Notes: generated from the sequence alone by a model not told the origin. A DNA stretch of 9,696 nucleotides from an uncultured Flavobacteriales bacterium (GCA_905479845.1 CAJQOB010000150.1:1-9696), one strand, 5' to 3'; numbered from the stretch's first letter, positions 1-6,566 are shown. Numbers and translations are program-made.

Positions 1-1
1 C

Positions 2-805
2 TTCGAATTTACTGATCTGGTAGAGCCATTATCTCTTGACGAGGCTTTTTTAGATGTTACTCAAAATAAATATCAGCATCAGTCTGCAACTATTTTGGCT
101 GAAGCCATTCGCTTTCGAATTAAAGAGGAAACTGGCTTGAATGCTTCCGCGGGAATCTCAGTGAATAAATTTGTCGCTAAAATTGCATCAGATGTCAATA
201 AGCCTAACGGTCAAAAAACGATTCCTCCTGAGGAAGTATTGGATTTTCTGAGTCAGTTGCCAATTGAGAAGTTCTTTGGGGTAGGGAAGGTAACCGCAGA
301 CAAAATGAAATTGCACGGAATCTTTAATGGAAGCGACTTAAGACATAAGTCAAAAAGTTATTTGGACCAGTACTTTGGAAAGTCTGGACGACATTTTTAC
401 GATATCGTACGAGGAGTTCAACACAGCGAAGTAAAAACGGATCGAATTCGGAAGTCCATCGCTGCGGAAAGAACATTTTCAAAGGATATCAGTACGGAAA
501 ATTCTGCGCTCGAACTGTTAAAGAAGATTTCTGAAGAATTAGAAAGAAGAACGGAAAAATCAGGAGTGAAGGGGAAAACAGTCACATTGAAACTCAAATA
601 CAACGACTTTTCTGTTCAAACAAGAAGTAAGACTATTGGTGAATTTATGTCTACTTCAGAGGAGGTTTTTCCAATCATTCAGAGTTTACTGCAACAAGAA
701 GAATTGAAGATGCCCGTTCGATTACTCGGAATTTCACTTTCTAAATTGAATACGCTAGAAAAAGAGGATGACGCTGTTTCGGTCCAGTTAGAAATGGCCT
801 TCTAA
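2..805 (+). CDS. dinB: DNA polymerase IV (Y-family), 5'-truncated by window edge
   Basis: Translesion DNA polymerase that extends past damaged template bases during the damage response. The frame is open from base 2, giving 267 residues; E. coli DinB has 351, so roughly 90 N-terminal residues lie outside the window. The partial palm carries the Y-family catalytic signature EPLSLDEAFLDVT at residues 8-20, with the metal-binding Asp13-Glu14 pair (E. coli Asp103-Glu104). Then come the SxNKFVAKIASDxNKPNG block, a thumb helix-hairpin-helix (FFGVGKVTADKM) and a little-finger domain. The last residues, QLEMAF, resemble the sliding-clamp-binding peptide (QLxLF type) found at this position in Pol IV. 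A TTG at 95 is in frame but lies inside the palm downstream of the catalytic acids, so it is not the start. The gene converges on gpx with one base between the stop codons. No frameshift or premature stop is visible. Confidence 0.96.
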   Translation, partial: FEFTDLVEPLSLDEAFLDVTQNKYQHQSATILAEAIRFRIKEETGLNASAGISVNKFVAKIASDVNKPNGQKTIPPEEVLDFLSQLPIEKFFGVGKVTADKMKLHGIFNGSDLRHKSKSYLDQYFGKSGRHFYDIVRGVQHSEVKTDRIRKSIAAERTFSKDISTENSALELLKKISEELERRTEKSGVKGKTVTLKLKYNDFSVQTRSKTIGEFMSTSEEVFPIIQSLLQQEELKMPVRLLGISLSKLNTLEKEDDAVSVQLEMAF

Positions 806-806
806 T

Positions 807-1370
807 TTATTTGAAGAAAGCCTGAATTTCCTCACTCATTGGGTTTACTTTAGAGCCAAAGATTGCTTCCAATTCTCCATTTTCAGAGATGATGTATTTC
901 TGAAAGTTCCACTTAACATTGGAATCGTTTGATCCATTTTTCGATTTGTCCGTCAACCAAGTGTAGAGTGGGTGCTGGTTACTTCCTTTTACATCAACTT
1001 TTTCTGTAATCTGGAAAGTTACTCCGTAATTGCGTTCACAAAAGGTGGCAATCTTTTCGGCATCCCCAGGCTCTTGACCTAAAAACTGGTTACATGGAAC
1101 ACCAATAATCACCAATTTGTCCCCGTACAACTCATGAAGATCCTGTAAATCCTTGTATTGAGGCGTGAACCCGCATTTGGAAGCTACATTGACAATCAAC
1201 AATTTCTTTCCTTTAAAGGCACTCAAATCCAATGAATCACCTTCTAAGGCATTGATGTCAATATCGTAAATCGATGTCACAGGTGTTTTGATCTCCGTAA
1301 CTTGAGAATTTGATTTGGATGAAAATAAGCTAAAGAGTCCCATAATGCTGAATAAAATAAAGTTGTTCAT
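807..1370 (-). CDS. gpx: Glutathione peroxidase-family thiol peroxidase
   Basis: Reduces hydrogen peroxide or organic hydroperoxides through a cysteine. The 187 residues contain the family blocks NVASKCGFTPQY (peroxidatic Cys66), GVPCNQFLGQEPG (Gln99) and KWNFQKY (Trp154, Asn155), so the catalytic tetrad is complete. Cys111 in the ATFCERNYGVTF segment sits where non-selenium, thioredoxin-using members keep the resolving cysteine. I therefore infer that thioredoxin, not glutathione, is the likely reductant. The catalytic domain begins near residue 33. Before it are about 20 hydrophobic residues and a Ser-rich stretch, resembling a signal peptide or membrane anchor, so export to the periplasm is possible. 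An alternative ATG at codon 10 would shorten that leader. No -7 box is convincing upstream. Family assignment is firm; reductant and location are inferred. Confidence 0.95.
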   Translation of the reverse strand: MNNFILFSIMGLFSLFSSKSNSQVTEIKTPVTSIYDIDINALEGDSLDLSAFKGKKLLIVNVASKCGFTPQYKDLQDLHELYGDKLVIIGVPCNQFLGQEPGDAEKIATFCERNYGVTFQITEKVDVKGSNQHPLYTWLTDKSKNGSNDSNVKWNFQKYIISENGELEAIFGSKVNPMSEEIQAFFK

Positions 1371-1475
1371 TGCTTTGTTTAATTAATTACGTGTAAATTT
1401 AAACAAAAAATAATTAAGTTGTCATCAAATACTAAATGATTCGATCAAAGTGTACAGCTAATAAGAAATCTGTCG

Positions 1476-2306
1476 TTAAACCGACATGAACGAAAAGTTC
1501 GAATTAATCACAGTTAACTCAGCAGCGTTTACAGTAAGGACTGGAATTTGTTGTTCGTTTTCAATCATCATTTGAATGAATGAGTTAGGTGTAGGAAGAA
1601 TCCCCTCTTTGAAGTAGGCCGCAGCAATAATATCCGCATCTACCTCTTGTGAGTACTTAAGCAATTCTTTTTCATAAGAACCTTTTCCATCCATGTTCAC
1701 GATTTCGTGTTCAACACCAGCGTCTGCCAAGTGACGACGAACCACCAGAAGATTAGATTGTGTTTTGTGCTCCAACCATTGATCAGAATCGTGGTATCCA
1801 ACCAAGTGAATTTTGGCGTTGAATTTTTTCGCTATTGAACTTGCGAAAGAAACAATTTGAATCGTCTCTTTTGCAAAACTAAACGGCATTACTAACGTGT
1901 TGATCTTTTCTACCTTTTTCTTTCCTTGAGTGATCAAGAAAGGGCTACTCGCTCCACTGATCATTTTCACAGCATTACTTCCAAAGAACTTTTGCATTCC
2001 TTTCGCGCCATGAGTTCCCATGACGATAAGCGATGTTTTCAAAATATCTCCAGCCTTACCAACATCCTCGAACAAATCTCCAACAATGACTTTTGTCGTC
2101 ACACGTCCTTGATCCTCTTCACTCATTTCAGACACAAGGTTTTGAAAATACCTGCGTGCTTCAATTTTTTCCGATGCTTTACCAACAATGTGCAGAAGGT
2201 ATGCCGATCCATCATTTGCTTCAGCTAAATCGAGAGCAAGACGAGTTGCACCGTTTGAAACTGATGAAAAGTCGTGAGGTACTAAGTAAATTGGATGTTT
2301 GAACAT
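1476..2306 (-). CDS. Universal stress protein, tandem UspA domains
   Basis: A 276-residue protein with the length of two UspA domains (each about 140 residues), a common Bacteroidota arrangement of cytoplasmic stress proteins. Domain 1 (residues 3-127) opens with a beta strand and the acidic ligand region (YLVPHDFS, Asp12). It carries VMGTHGAKGMQKFFGSNA at 95-112, the nucleotide-binding loop of ATP-binding Usp proteins in a form one residue shorter (G2xG8xGS) than the usual G2xG9xG(S/T). Domain 2 (about 134-262) keeps the fold pattern (LVMPFSFAKET, IIAAAYFKEG, PVLTV) but lacks the glycine-rich loop, so it probably does not bind nucleotide. The gene is monocistronic by spacing. An exact -7 box lies just upstream and the start shares a 109-bp divergent region with the secreted-protein gene at 2416. 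Its specific physiological role cannot be read from sequence. Confidence 0.93.
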   Translation of the reverse strand: MFKHPIYLVPHDFSSVSNGATRLALDLAEANDGSAYLLHIVGKASEKIEARRYFQNLVSEMSEEDQGRVTTKVIVGDLFEDVGKAGDILKTSLIVMGTHGAKGMQKFFGSNAVKMISGASSPFLITQGKKKVEKINTLVMPFSFAKETIQIVSFASSIAKKFNAKIHLVGYHDSDQWLEHKTQSNLLVVRRHLADAGVEHEIVNMDGKGSYEKELLKYSQEVDADIIAAAYFKEGILPTPNSFIQMMIENEQQIPVLTVNAAELTVINSNFSFMSV

Positions 2307-2325
2307 AGATTATATTTTAGCGGAC

Positions 2326-2333
2326 CAAAGTTA
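2326..2333 (-). promoter_or_regulatory. -7 promoter box for the universal stress gene
   Basis: Read on the minus strand this is TAACTTTG, an exact match to the Bacteroidota -7 consensus TAnnTTTG. It ends 19 bases before the ATG at 2306, a sensible distance for a short leader. No clear TTTG -33 element is seen at the expected spacing, so the call rests on the -7 box and its position. Confidence 0.55.
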
Positions 2334-2362
2334 AGTAAATTCTAATTGAGTTATCCCTTGAA

Positions 2363-2395
2363 CTTGTGATAATTGTGATCCTTTGAGTATATTTA
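2363..2395 (+). promoter_or_regulatory. Candidate promoter for the secreted-protein pair
   Basis: TATATTTA at 2388-2395 fits TAnnTTTG except for the last base. CTTG at 2363-2366 is a partial -33 element with 21-bp spacing. The ATG follows 20 bases after the -7 box. Near-consensus only. Confidence 0.4.
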
Positions 2396-2415
2396 TGTAA
2401 ACGTAATATTCATTG

Positions 2416-2895
2416 ATGAAAAAAATACTACTAGGACTTGTGCTGTTTACGAGTTCAATTTCAACCGCTCAATCAGTTTCTCCCGAAGTGATAGCCACAG
2501 CAGGTGCACATTTCGCAATTCCCTCAATACAAATTAGTTGGACGCTCGGAGAGCCGATTACCCAAACTTTATCAAATTCCTCAGCCCAGTTAACACAAGG
2601 GTTTCAGCAGAGTAATATTTCTGTTGTTGGAATTTCTGACTACGATTTTTCTTATTCCGTAGAGGCATTTCCGAATCCAACTATCGATGTTGTGCGCATC
2701 GAATTATCGGACAATGTATCTGAAGGAAGTCTGAGCATTATCGACCCAACAGGGAAGACAATCTTAGTGAAGGATATCACTGAATCAGAATTCCTGTTGG
2801 ATTTCGCTCCTTACTCTCAAGGAACTTATTTTTTAAACCTCATGAACGAAAATGGAATGTTACTCCATACGGTTCGACTACAAAAAATCAATTAA
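2416..2895 (+). CDS. Small T9SS-sorted secreted protein
   Basis: A 159-residue exported protein of unknown function. The ATG at 2416 is preferred over an in-frame TTG one codon earlier because it gives a standard MKK signal peptide, with likely cleavage after Ala18 (STA/Q). Residues 24-66 match a segment I recognise from many Bacteroidota secreted proteins: ISWTLGEPITQT followed by LTQGFQQ. Residues 85-159 form a type A T9SS C-terminal sorting domain: the FPNPT entry motif, a central beta-rich part, GTYFLNL and a basic final strand ending LQKIN. T9SS would carry it across the outer membrane, where the sorting domain is normally removed and the protein anchored or released. Little lies between the two modules, so it may be a small surface protein or partner rather than an enzyme. 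The stop is one base before the next ATG, so the two are almost certainly co-transcribed. Confidence 0.9.
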   Translation: MKKILLGLVLFTSSISTAQSVSPEVIATAGAHFAIPSIQISWTLGEPITQTLSNSSAQLTQGFQQSNISVVGISDYDFSYSVEAFPNPTIDVVRIELSDNVSEGSLSIIDPTGKTILVKDITESEFLLDFAPYSQGTYFLNLMNENGMLLHTVRLQKIN

Positions 2896-2896
2896 A

Positions 2897-3979
2897 ATGA
2901 AGAAATTTTTACTCATATGTTCAGTGTTCTTTACACTGAATGCCATGGCTCAAGCGCCAGAAGGAATTAATTACCAGGCTGTTGTTAGAGATTTAGCAGG
3001 AGCAACTATTACAAATGCACCAGTAGGTCTGAAGTTGGCACTAGTTCAAACTTCGGCAACAGGAACGGTTGTTTACGAAGAATCATTTTCAACATTTTCA
3101 AACGATTTTGGTTTGGTCAATGTTATTTTTGGACAGGGAACAGTGATTACTGGATCGTTTGCTAATGTGGATTGGTCAATGGGGCCATACTTTATTGAAG
3201 TAGCCGCGGATGTTACAGGTGGAACCAATTACTCTGTTCTCGGAACACAGCAATTGATGAGTGTACCTTACGCTCTGTATGCAAAATCGGCGGAAAACTC
3301 ATTCAGTGGAGATTACAATGATTTGACCAATCAACCGACAATCCCAACAATGACATCACAGCTAACAAATGATTCTGGTTTCATTACTAGCCCAGACGAT
3401 GCTGATGCCGATCCGACAAATGAAATTCAAGACATTACACTTTCTGGAAGTAATCTAACACTTTCTGGAGGAAGCACTGTTGATCTTTCTACAGTGAGTC
3501 CTCAGTTAACGGAAGCTCAAGTGGATGCCTACGTAGCAAACAATGGATACTTAACAACAGAAGTTGATGGAAGTATTACAAATGAACTTCAAACACTATC
3601 TGTTTCTGGAGATTCAATTACTCTAAGTAATACGGGAGGAACAATTGCTGTCCCTGCTCCAGCGAAATTGAACACTGGTGGACGTGTTGGAATTTGTGCG
3701 GGAAGCACACAGTCAGGAGCTGGATGGGTTGCCTATAATCAAACTACTATACGTATTGATGTAAATACTACAGGTTGTGCTTTTGCGTCAGCACCACAAT
3801 ACTATACGAGCATTGGTGGATTAGGGTCTCATTTTGAGTTAGTTGGAGCATCAGCAATTTACAGCCCAACGGCAAACGGGTTTACAGTATATCTTAAGAA
3901 AAACGATGGATCGGCTCTTGAGGCTGCAAACGCCGTATCTGGTGGTTGGTTCATTAATTGGCAGGGGATAGGGAACTAA
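2897..3979 (+). CDS. Secreted tail-fibre-like protein with Cys-containing C-terminal domain
   Basis: A 360-residue exported protein, with the start at the ATG one base after the upstream stop. Upstream in-frame codons overlap the preceding gene and would bury the signal peptide (residues 1-19, cleavage near AMA/Q). Residues 20-132 are the conserved Bacteroidota module that starts APEGINYQAVVRD and ends VPYALYAKSAE. Residues 138-257 are low-complexity beta repeats of the phage-tail-fibre kind: GDYNDLTNQPTIP, QLTNDSGFIT, DADADPTNEIQ, then two copies of a TNE(I/L)Q...SG...TLS...GGT unit. Residues 262-360 form a separate domain with Cys267 and Cys294, Trp277 and a WFINWQGIG terminus. It looks like a small beta-sandwich adhesion or ligand-binding domain, but I cannot name it. 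There is no T9SS sorting domain, unlike its operon partner. Adhesin or surface fibre is an inference; the catalytic role, if any, is unknown. Confidence 0.88.
   Translation: MKKFLLICSVFFTLNAMAQAPEGINYQAVVRDLAGATITNAPVGLKLALVQTSATGTVVYEESFSTFSNDFGLVNVIFGQGTVITGSFANVDWSMGPYFIEVAADVTGGTNYSVLGTQQLMSVPYALYAKSAENSFSGDYNDLTNQPTIPTMTSQLTNDSGFITSPDDADADPTNEIQDITLSGSNLTLSGGSTVDLSTVSPQLTEAQVDAYVANNGYLTTEVDGSITNELQTLSVSGDSITLSNTGGTIAVPAPAKLNTGGRVGICAGSTQSGAGWVAYNQTTIRIDVNTTGCAFASAPQYYTSIGGLGSHFELVGASAIYSPTANGFTVYLKKNDGSALEAANAVSGGWFINWQGIGN
3410..3652 (+). repeat. Two degenerate beta-repeat units within the tail-fibre-like protein
   Basis: Residues 172-197 (starting DPTNEIQDITLSG) and 225-252 (starting GSITNELQTLSVSG) align as TNE-(I/L)-Q, then SG-x2-(L/I)-TLS, then GG(S)T(V/I). 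They are 53 residues apart. Such units typically build trimeric fibre shafts; that structure is inferred here. Confidence 0.65.
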
Positions 3980-4976
3980 GCCACTCGCCGATAATCGGAT
4001 TTAAAGCCTGCGCAAAATATGCGTGGGCTTTTTCGTTTGGGTGTGAGTCGTAAGGAAGCTGATTGTACTTTTTCTTTCTCAGGTCGAGTGAAATATCAAC
4101 TGTTCTGATTCCCTTTCTTTTCAATGATTCAAGGAATTCCCGCGTAGCTTTGTTTTTTGTTAAGCCGGTAACGATAAGTTTAATTTTATGTTCATCGCAG
4201 AATGCTTTCATTTTTGAGAAAAGGACTAAACTGTTTTTCTCAAGATCGATTTTCTCCGAAAGGCGTTTGTCGTTGTTTGATTGGAAATAGTGGACTGCAG
4301 CAAAGGTTTCTCTACCAGGCCAGTTCGAGTACATACTAGCAAAAGCTACCGTTTTGAGCTTTCCGTTCTCCATAAATGGGAATTCACTCTTTGCAAGTTC
4401 TTTAGCTACTTCATGGTTTGCGCGTTGATAGCCGAGAACTAAGCTGTTTCTATATCCGGGGGTAAGGGAGTTCCGCTCGTGGTGAAAGTCGCAAAAATTA
4501 ACAATTACCATGTTTGGTTTGTTCCCATTTTTCACTTCTCGTTTCAATTGTAAATAGGACTGTACATTACCGAAGCCAGGCACACCGAAGTTCTCAATAT
4601 TGGCAAGAGTGTCAAATTCTTGTTGGAGTAGATAGGGAAACGATACAGAATCTGTAACTCCCATTCCATAGGTAAAAGAACAACCCATTATGAAAGCCGT
4701 AGGGAGCGATAATTCCTGATCAGACGTCCGTGTAATCCTCTTTCCATCAATGTGAGTAGCAGTGTATTTTGGAGCTCCATTTACACTTACTTCATATTCG
4801 CCTTCACCCAAGGAGAAACCGAGTTCATCTGAAGCTTTTAAGCACATCGTAGGGTCACTCGAAATTGAGTATTCCGTTTGTTCGTATGGACTGTATCCAA
4901 GTATTCGAAGGGCAATTTCGAAGCAGATTGGCGTAATCAGCGTTAAGAAGAGATAATATCTAAAACGTTTGTTCAT
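3954..4976 (-). CDS. Membrane-anchored SGNH/GDSL-type hydrolase
   Basis: A 340-residue protein with the SGNH hydrolase layout, a fold used by esterases, lipases and carbohydrate O-acetyl hydrolases or transferases. The first 27 residues form an uncleaved-looking N-terminal membrane helix (RYYLFLTLITPICFEIALRIL), which places the rest in the periplasm. Block I is IMGCSFTYGMG with nucleophile Ser100. ENFGVPGFGNVQSY (128-141) supplies the block II glycine. VIVNFCDFHHERN (157-169) stands at block III, with Asn160. DSHPN (310-314) gives the Asp310-x-His312 dyad of block V. The ATG at 4976 was chosen because a longer frame to 5015 only adds residues ahead of the membrane helix. The 3' end overlaps the convergent tail-fibre gene by 26 bp. 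The gene follows the 5056-5766 gene after 79 bp on the same strand and may be co-transcribed. The substrate is unknown. Confidence 0.82.
   Translation of the reverse strand: MNKRFRYYLFLTLITPICFEIALRILGYSPYEQTEYSISSDPTMCLKASDELGFSLGEGEYEVSVNGAPKYTATHIDGKRITRTSDQELSLPTAFIMGCSFTYGMGVTDSVSFPYLLQQEFDTLANIENFGVPGFGNVQSYLQLKREVKNGNKPNMVIVNFCDFHHERNSLTPGYRNSLVLGYQRANHEVAKELAKSEFPFMENGKLKTVAFASMYSNWPGRETFAAVHYFQSNNDKRLSEKIDLEKNSLVLFSKMKAFCDEHKIKLIVTGLTKNKATREFLESLKRKGIRTVDISLDLRKKKYNQLPYDSHPNEKAHAYFAQALNPIIGEWLSSLSPAN
4003..4033 (+). terminator. Intrinsic terminator for the secreted pair, inside the opposing gene
   Basis: Twelve-base arms at 4003-4014 (AAAGCCTGCGCA) and 4020-4031 (TGCGTGGGCTTT) pair fully, with two G-U wobbles, around a 5-base loop. 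The right arm runs into five T residues (4029-4033). The stem starts 24 bases after the rightward stop codon. It lies wholly within the coding sequence of the leftward hydrolase, where it encodes part of the region just after the DSHPN motif. Confidence 0.68.
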
Positions 4977-5055
4977 ATCGCGAAAATTGAAGTGTAGGGT
5001 GATCCCACAAATCAATTGTCGGACAAAATAACGATAAAATTTTCAGTTGAAATAC

Positions 5056-5766
5056 TTACTTATTCATTCCTTTCGAAACCAAGTATGTACCTGATGAAAT
5101 TCCCATAAGTACGAACACTTCACTTCCAAAATTTGGAAGCATTCCTAATTCGGCGCTAAAAAATGATGAAAGGTAAATTACCAAGAACGCCATTGTGAAG
5201 ATCAATTGCTGTAATCGACTGAGGGACAATTGACCGTCATCACCTGAGATCAAATCAATGAAAAATGACTTAGAAACTTGGTGCATTTTGAGTACCTTAG
5301 GGAGTGGCGTTGCTGGTATGGTTGCCGCATTTTCATTTGCAGCTTCTGGCTTTCCTGCAACAGCTTGAGCTACGGCTTCATTGTGAGCTACGGCTATGTC
5401 TTTTTTCTTCTGAGTGGCAACCTGAGCATCAATATGGTCAACTTGACTTAACTCTCCCGACTGGCTGCTACTAATAACGTTTGAAGTTACTGCAACACCT
5501 GCGGGAATTCCCAGAAGGATCACGGCGGTAGTGTTCAGATCAATAGAGTGTCCAGGACTATATCCCCAGTAGAGTACAAATACAGGGCATATGATGAGTG
5601 TCCAAATCCAAAATTGAAAACGTCCAAGACTGTACATTCGATCTTTTACATCGACGTTAGGAATACTTTCGCGGAGAATATCCGTTTTGATTCCAACATA
5701 GACGATAATTCCGAATATAATTAACGCAAGAGAGATTGAGATGATTTCGTAAGCAATAGGTTTCAT
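5056..5766 (-). CDS. Multi-pass membrane protein with duplicated SLxRxQ module, function unknown
   Basis: A 236-residue inner-membrane protein I cannot assign to a named family. Predicted helices are roughly at 8-26, 52-69, 79-98, 186-203 and 215-231. Residues 42-99 and 177-234 are two copies of one module: a short charged lead-in, SL-x-R-x-Q at 46-51 and 181-186 ahead of a hydrophobic helix with I-x-T, a loop, then a helix with GI-x2-G (86-90, 222-226). The copies are 135-136 residues apart. Between them lies a polar, Ala/Glu/Lys-rich linker (about 102-160) that looks soluble, perhaps helical at 105-137. The resemblance to other bacterial membrane proteins ending in a GIS(S/A)GTYL segment is from memory and unverified. 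It sits upstream of the SGNH hydrolase on the same strand (79-bp gap). No enzymatic motif is visible. Confidence 0.8.
   Translation of the reverse strand: MKPIAYEIISISLALIIFGIIVYVGIKTDILRESIPNVDVKDRMYSLGRFQFWIWTLIICPVFVLYWGYSPGHSIDLNTTAVILLGIPAGVAVTSNVISSSQSGELSQVDHIDAQVATQKKKDIAVAHNEAVAQAVAGKPEAANENAATIPATPLPKVLKMHQVSKSFFIDLISGDDGQLSLSRLQQLIFTMAFLVIYLSSFFSAELGMLPNFGSEVFVLMGISSGTYLVSKGMNK
5065..5643 (-). repeat. Internal two-copy membrane module in the 5056-5766 protein
   Basis: Copy 1 is encoded at 5470-5643 (residues 42-99) and copy 2 at 5065-5238 (residues 177-234). Shared positions are Ser46/181, Leu47/182, Arg49/184, Gln51/186, Ile54/189, Thr56/191, Gly86/222, Ile87/223 and Gly90/226, with a single one-residue length difference. 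The similarity is at protein level only. Confidence 0.6.
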
Positions 5767-5886
5767 AATGATGTGGTTTTTTCTGTTAGCGCAAGCAAAA
5801 TAGCAAAAAAATCACAGCATTGTTACTAAGTAGACTATAGAATGAATCACGTCAGTTGAAAAATCACAGGGAAATCAGGGAGGAAA

Positions 5887-6543
5887 TTAGCTATTTCCTT
5901 TTTCGTAATCAGCCAAGAATTTAGCCAATCCACTGTCAGTCAAAGGATGATTTGCCAAGGCTTTGATAGCTTTCAAAGGACAAGTTGCAACATCAGAACC
6001 TAATTCGGCACAATGAATAATGTGCATCGGATGACGTACCGAAGCAGCCAGTATTTCAGTCTCGAATGCATAGTTGTCATAGATGCCTCTGATCTGTGCA
6101 ATCAAATCCAATCCGTTCGATGAAATATCATCCAAACGACCAAGAAAAGGAGAAATGAATGTTGCTCCAGCCTTCGCTGCGATTAGCGCTTGACCTGCAG
6201 AGAATATCAATGTACAGTTCGTTTTGATTCCCTTTGAAGAGAAGTATTTGATGGCTTTGATCCCTTCCAAAACCATTGGGACTTTGACAACAATATTTTT
6301 GTGCAGAGCGGCAAGAGCTTCACCTTCGCGCACAATTCCTTCGTAATCTGTTGAAATTACTTCCGCACTAACTGGTCCATCAACAATGTTGCAAATTGTT
6401 ACGTAATGATCGAGAATATTCTGAGCACCAGTAATTCCTTCTTTAGCCATCAGCGATGGATTAGTTGTTACACCATCCAAGATTCCAAGATCATTTGCTT
6501 CTTTGATTTCAGCTAAATTCGCTGTGTCGATAAAAAATTTCAT
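5887..6543 (-). CDS. tal: Transaldolase of the small FSA/type-3B family
   Basis: A 218-residue cytoplasmic TIM-barrel enzyme, the usual length of the FSA-like transaldolase family. Transaldolase moves a dihydroxyacetone unit from sedoheptulose-7-phosphate to glyceraldehyde-3-phosphate in the non-oxidative pentose phosphate pathway. Seen motifs are MKFFIDTAN (Asp6), DGVTTNPSL, IVVKVPM with Schiff-base Lys87, and SPFLGRLDD. Two positions separate transaldolases from fructose-6-phosphate aldolases: E. coli FsaA has Gln59 and Tyr131, whereas the equivalents here (offset +2, as for Lys85/Lys87) are Glu61 and Phe133, the transaldolase state. The ATG at 6543 is chosen because it starts exactly at the family N-terminus; the frame stays open back to 6633 but the extra 30 residues are unlike the family. 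It lies 90 bp downstream of the MFS gene on the same strand. Confidence 0.95.
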   Translation of the reverse strand: MKFFIDTANLAEIKEANDLGILDGVTTNPSLMAKEGITGAQNILDHYVTICNIVDGPVSAEVISTDYEGIVREGEALAALHKNIVVKVPMVLEGIKAIKYFSSKGIKTNCTLIFSAGQALIAAKAGATFISPFLGRLDDISSNGLDLIAQIRGIYDNYAFETEILAASVRHPMHIIHCAELGSDVATCPLKAIKALANHPLTDSGLAKFLADYEKGNS

Positions 6544-6558
6544 ACGGGCTTTTTTTTG

Positions 6559-6566
6559 TAAAAATA
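6559..6566 (-). promoter_or_regulatory. Weak -7-like box ahead of the transaldolase
   Basis: Minus-strand TATTTTTA matches TAnnTTTG except the last base and ends 15 bases before the ATG. No -33 element is visible, and the sequence is A/T-rich, so this is a weak call. If real, tal need not depend on read-through from the MFS gene. Confidence 0.25.

Noticed and set aside
1471..1486. TGTCG/CGACA hairpin at the stop codon of the universal stress gene
   Set aside because: The stem is only 5 bp and lacks a proper T tract on the minus strand, so it is too weak to call a terminator.
2897..3979. Phage tail fibre or prophage remnant
   Set aside because: The fibre-like repeats sit behind a signal peptide and the APEGINYQAVVRD module common in Bacteroidota chromosomes. 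No phage gene is nearby.
5881..5903. Hairpin AGGAAAT/ATTTCCT followed by a T run at the end of tal
   Set aside because: The T run follows on the + strand, but no rightward gene ends here. On the tal strand the stem is followed by C-rich sequence, so it does not fit a terminator for tal.
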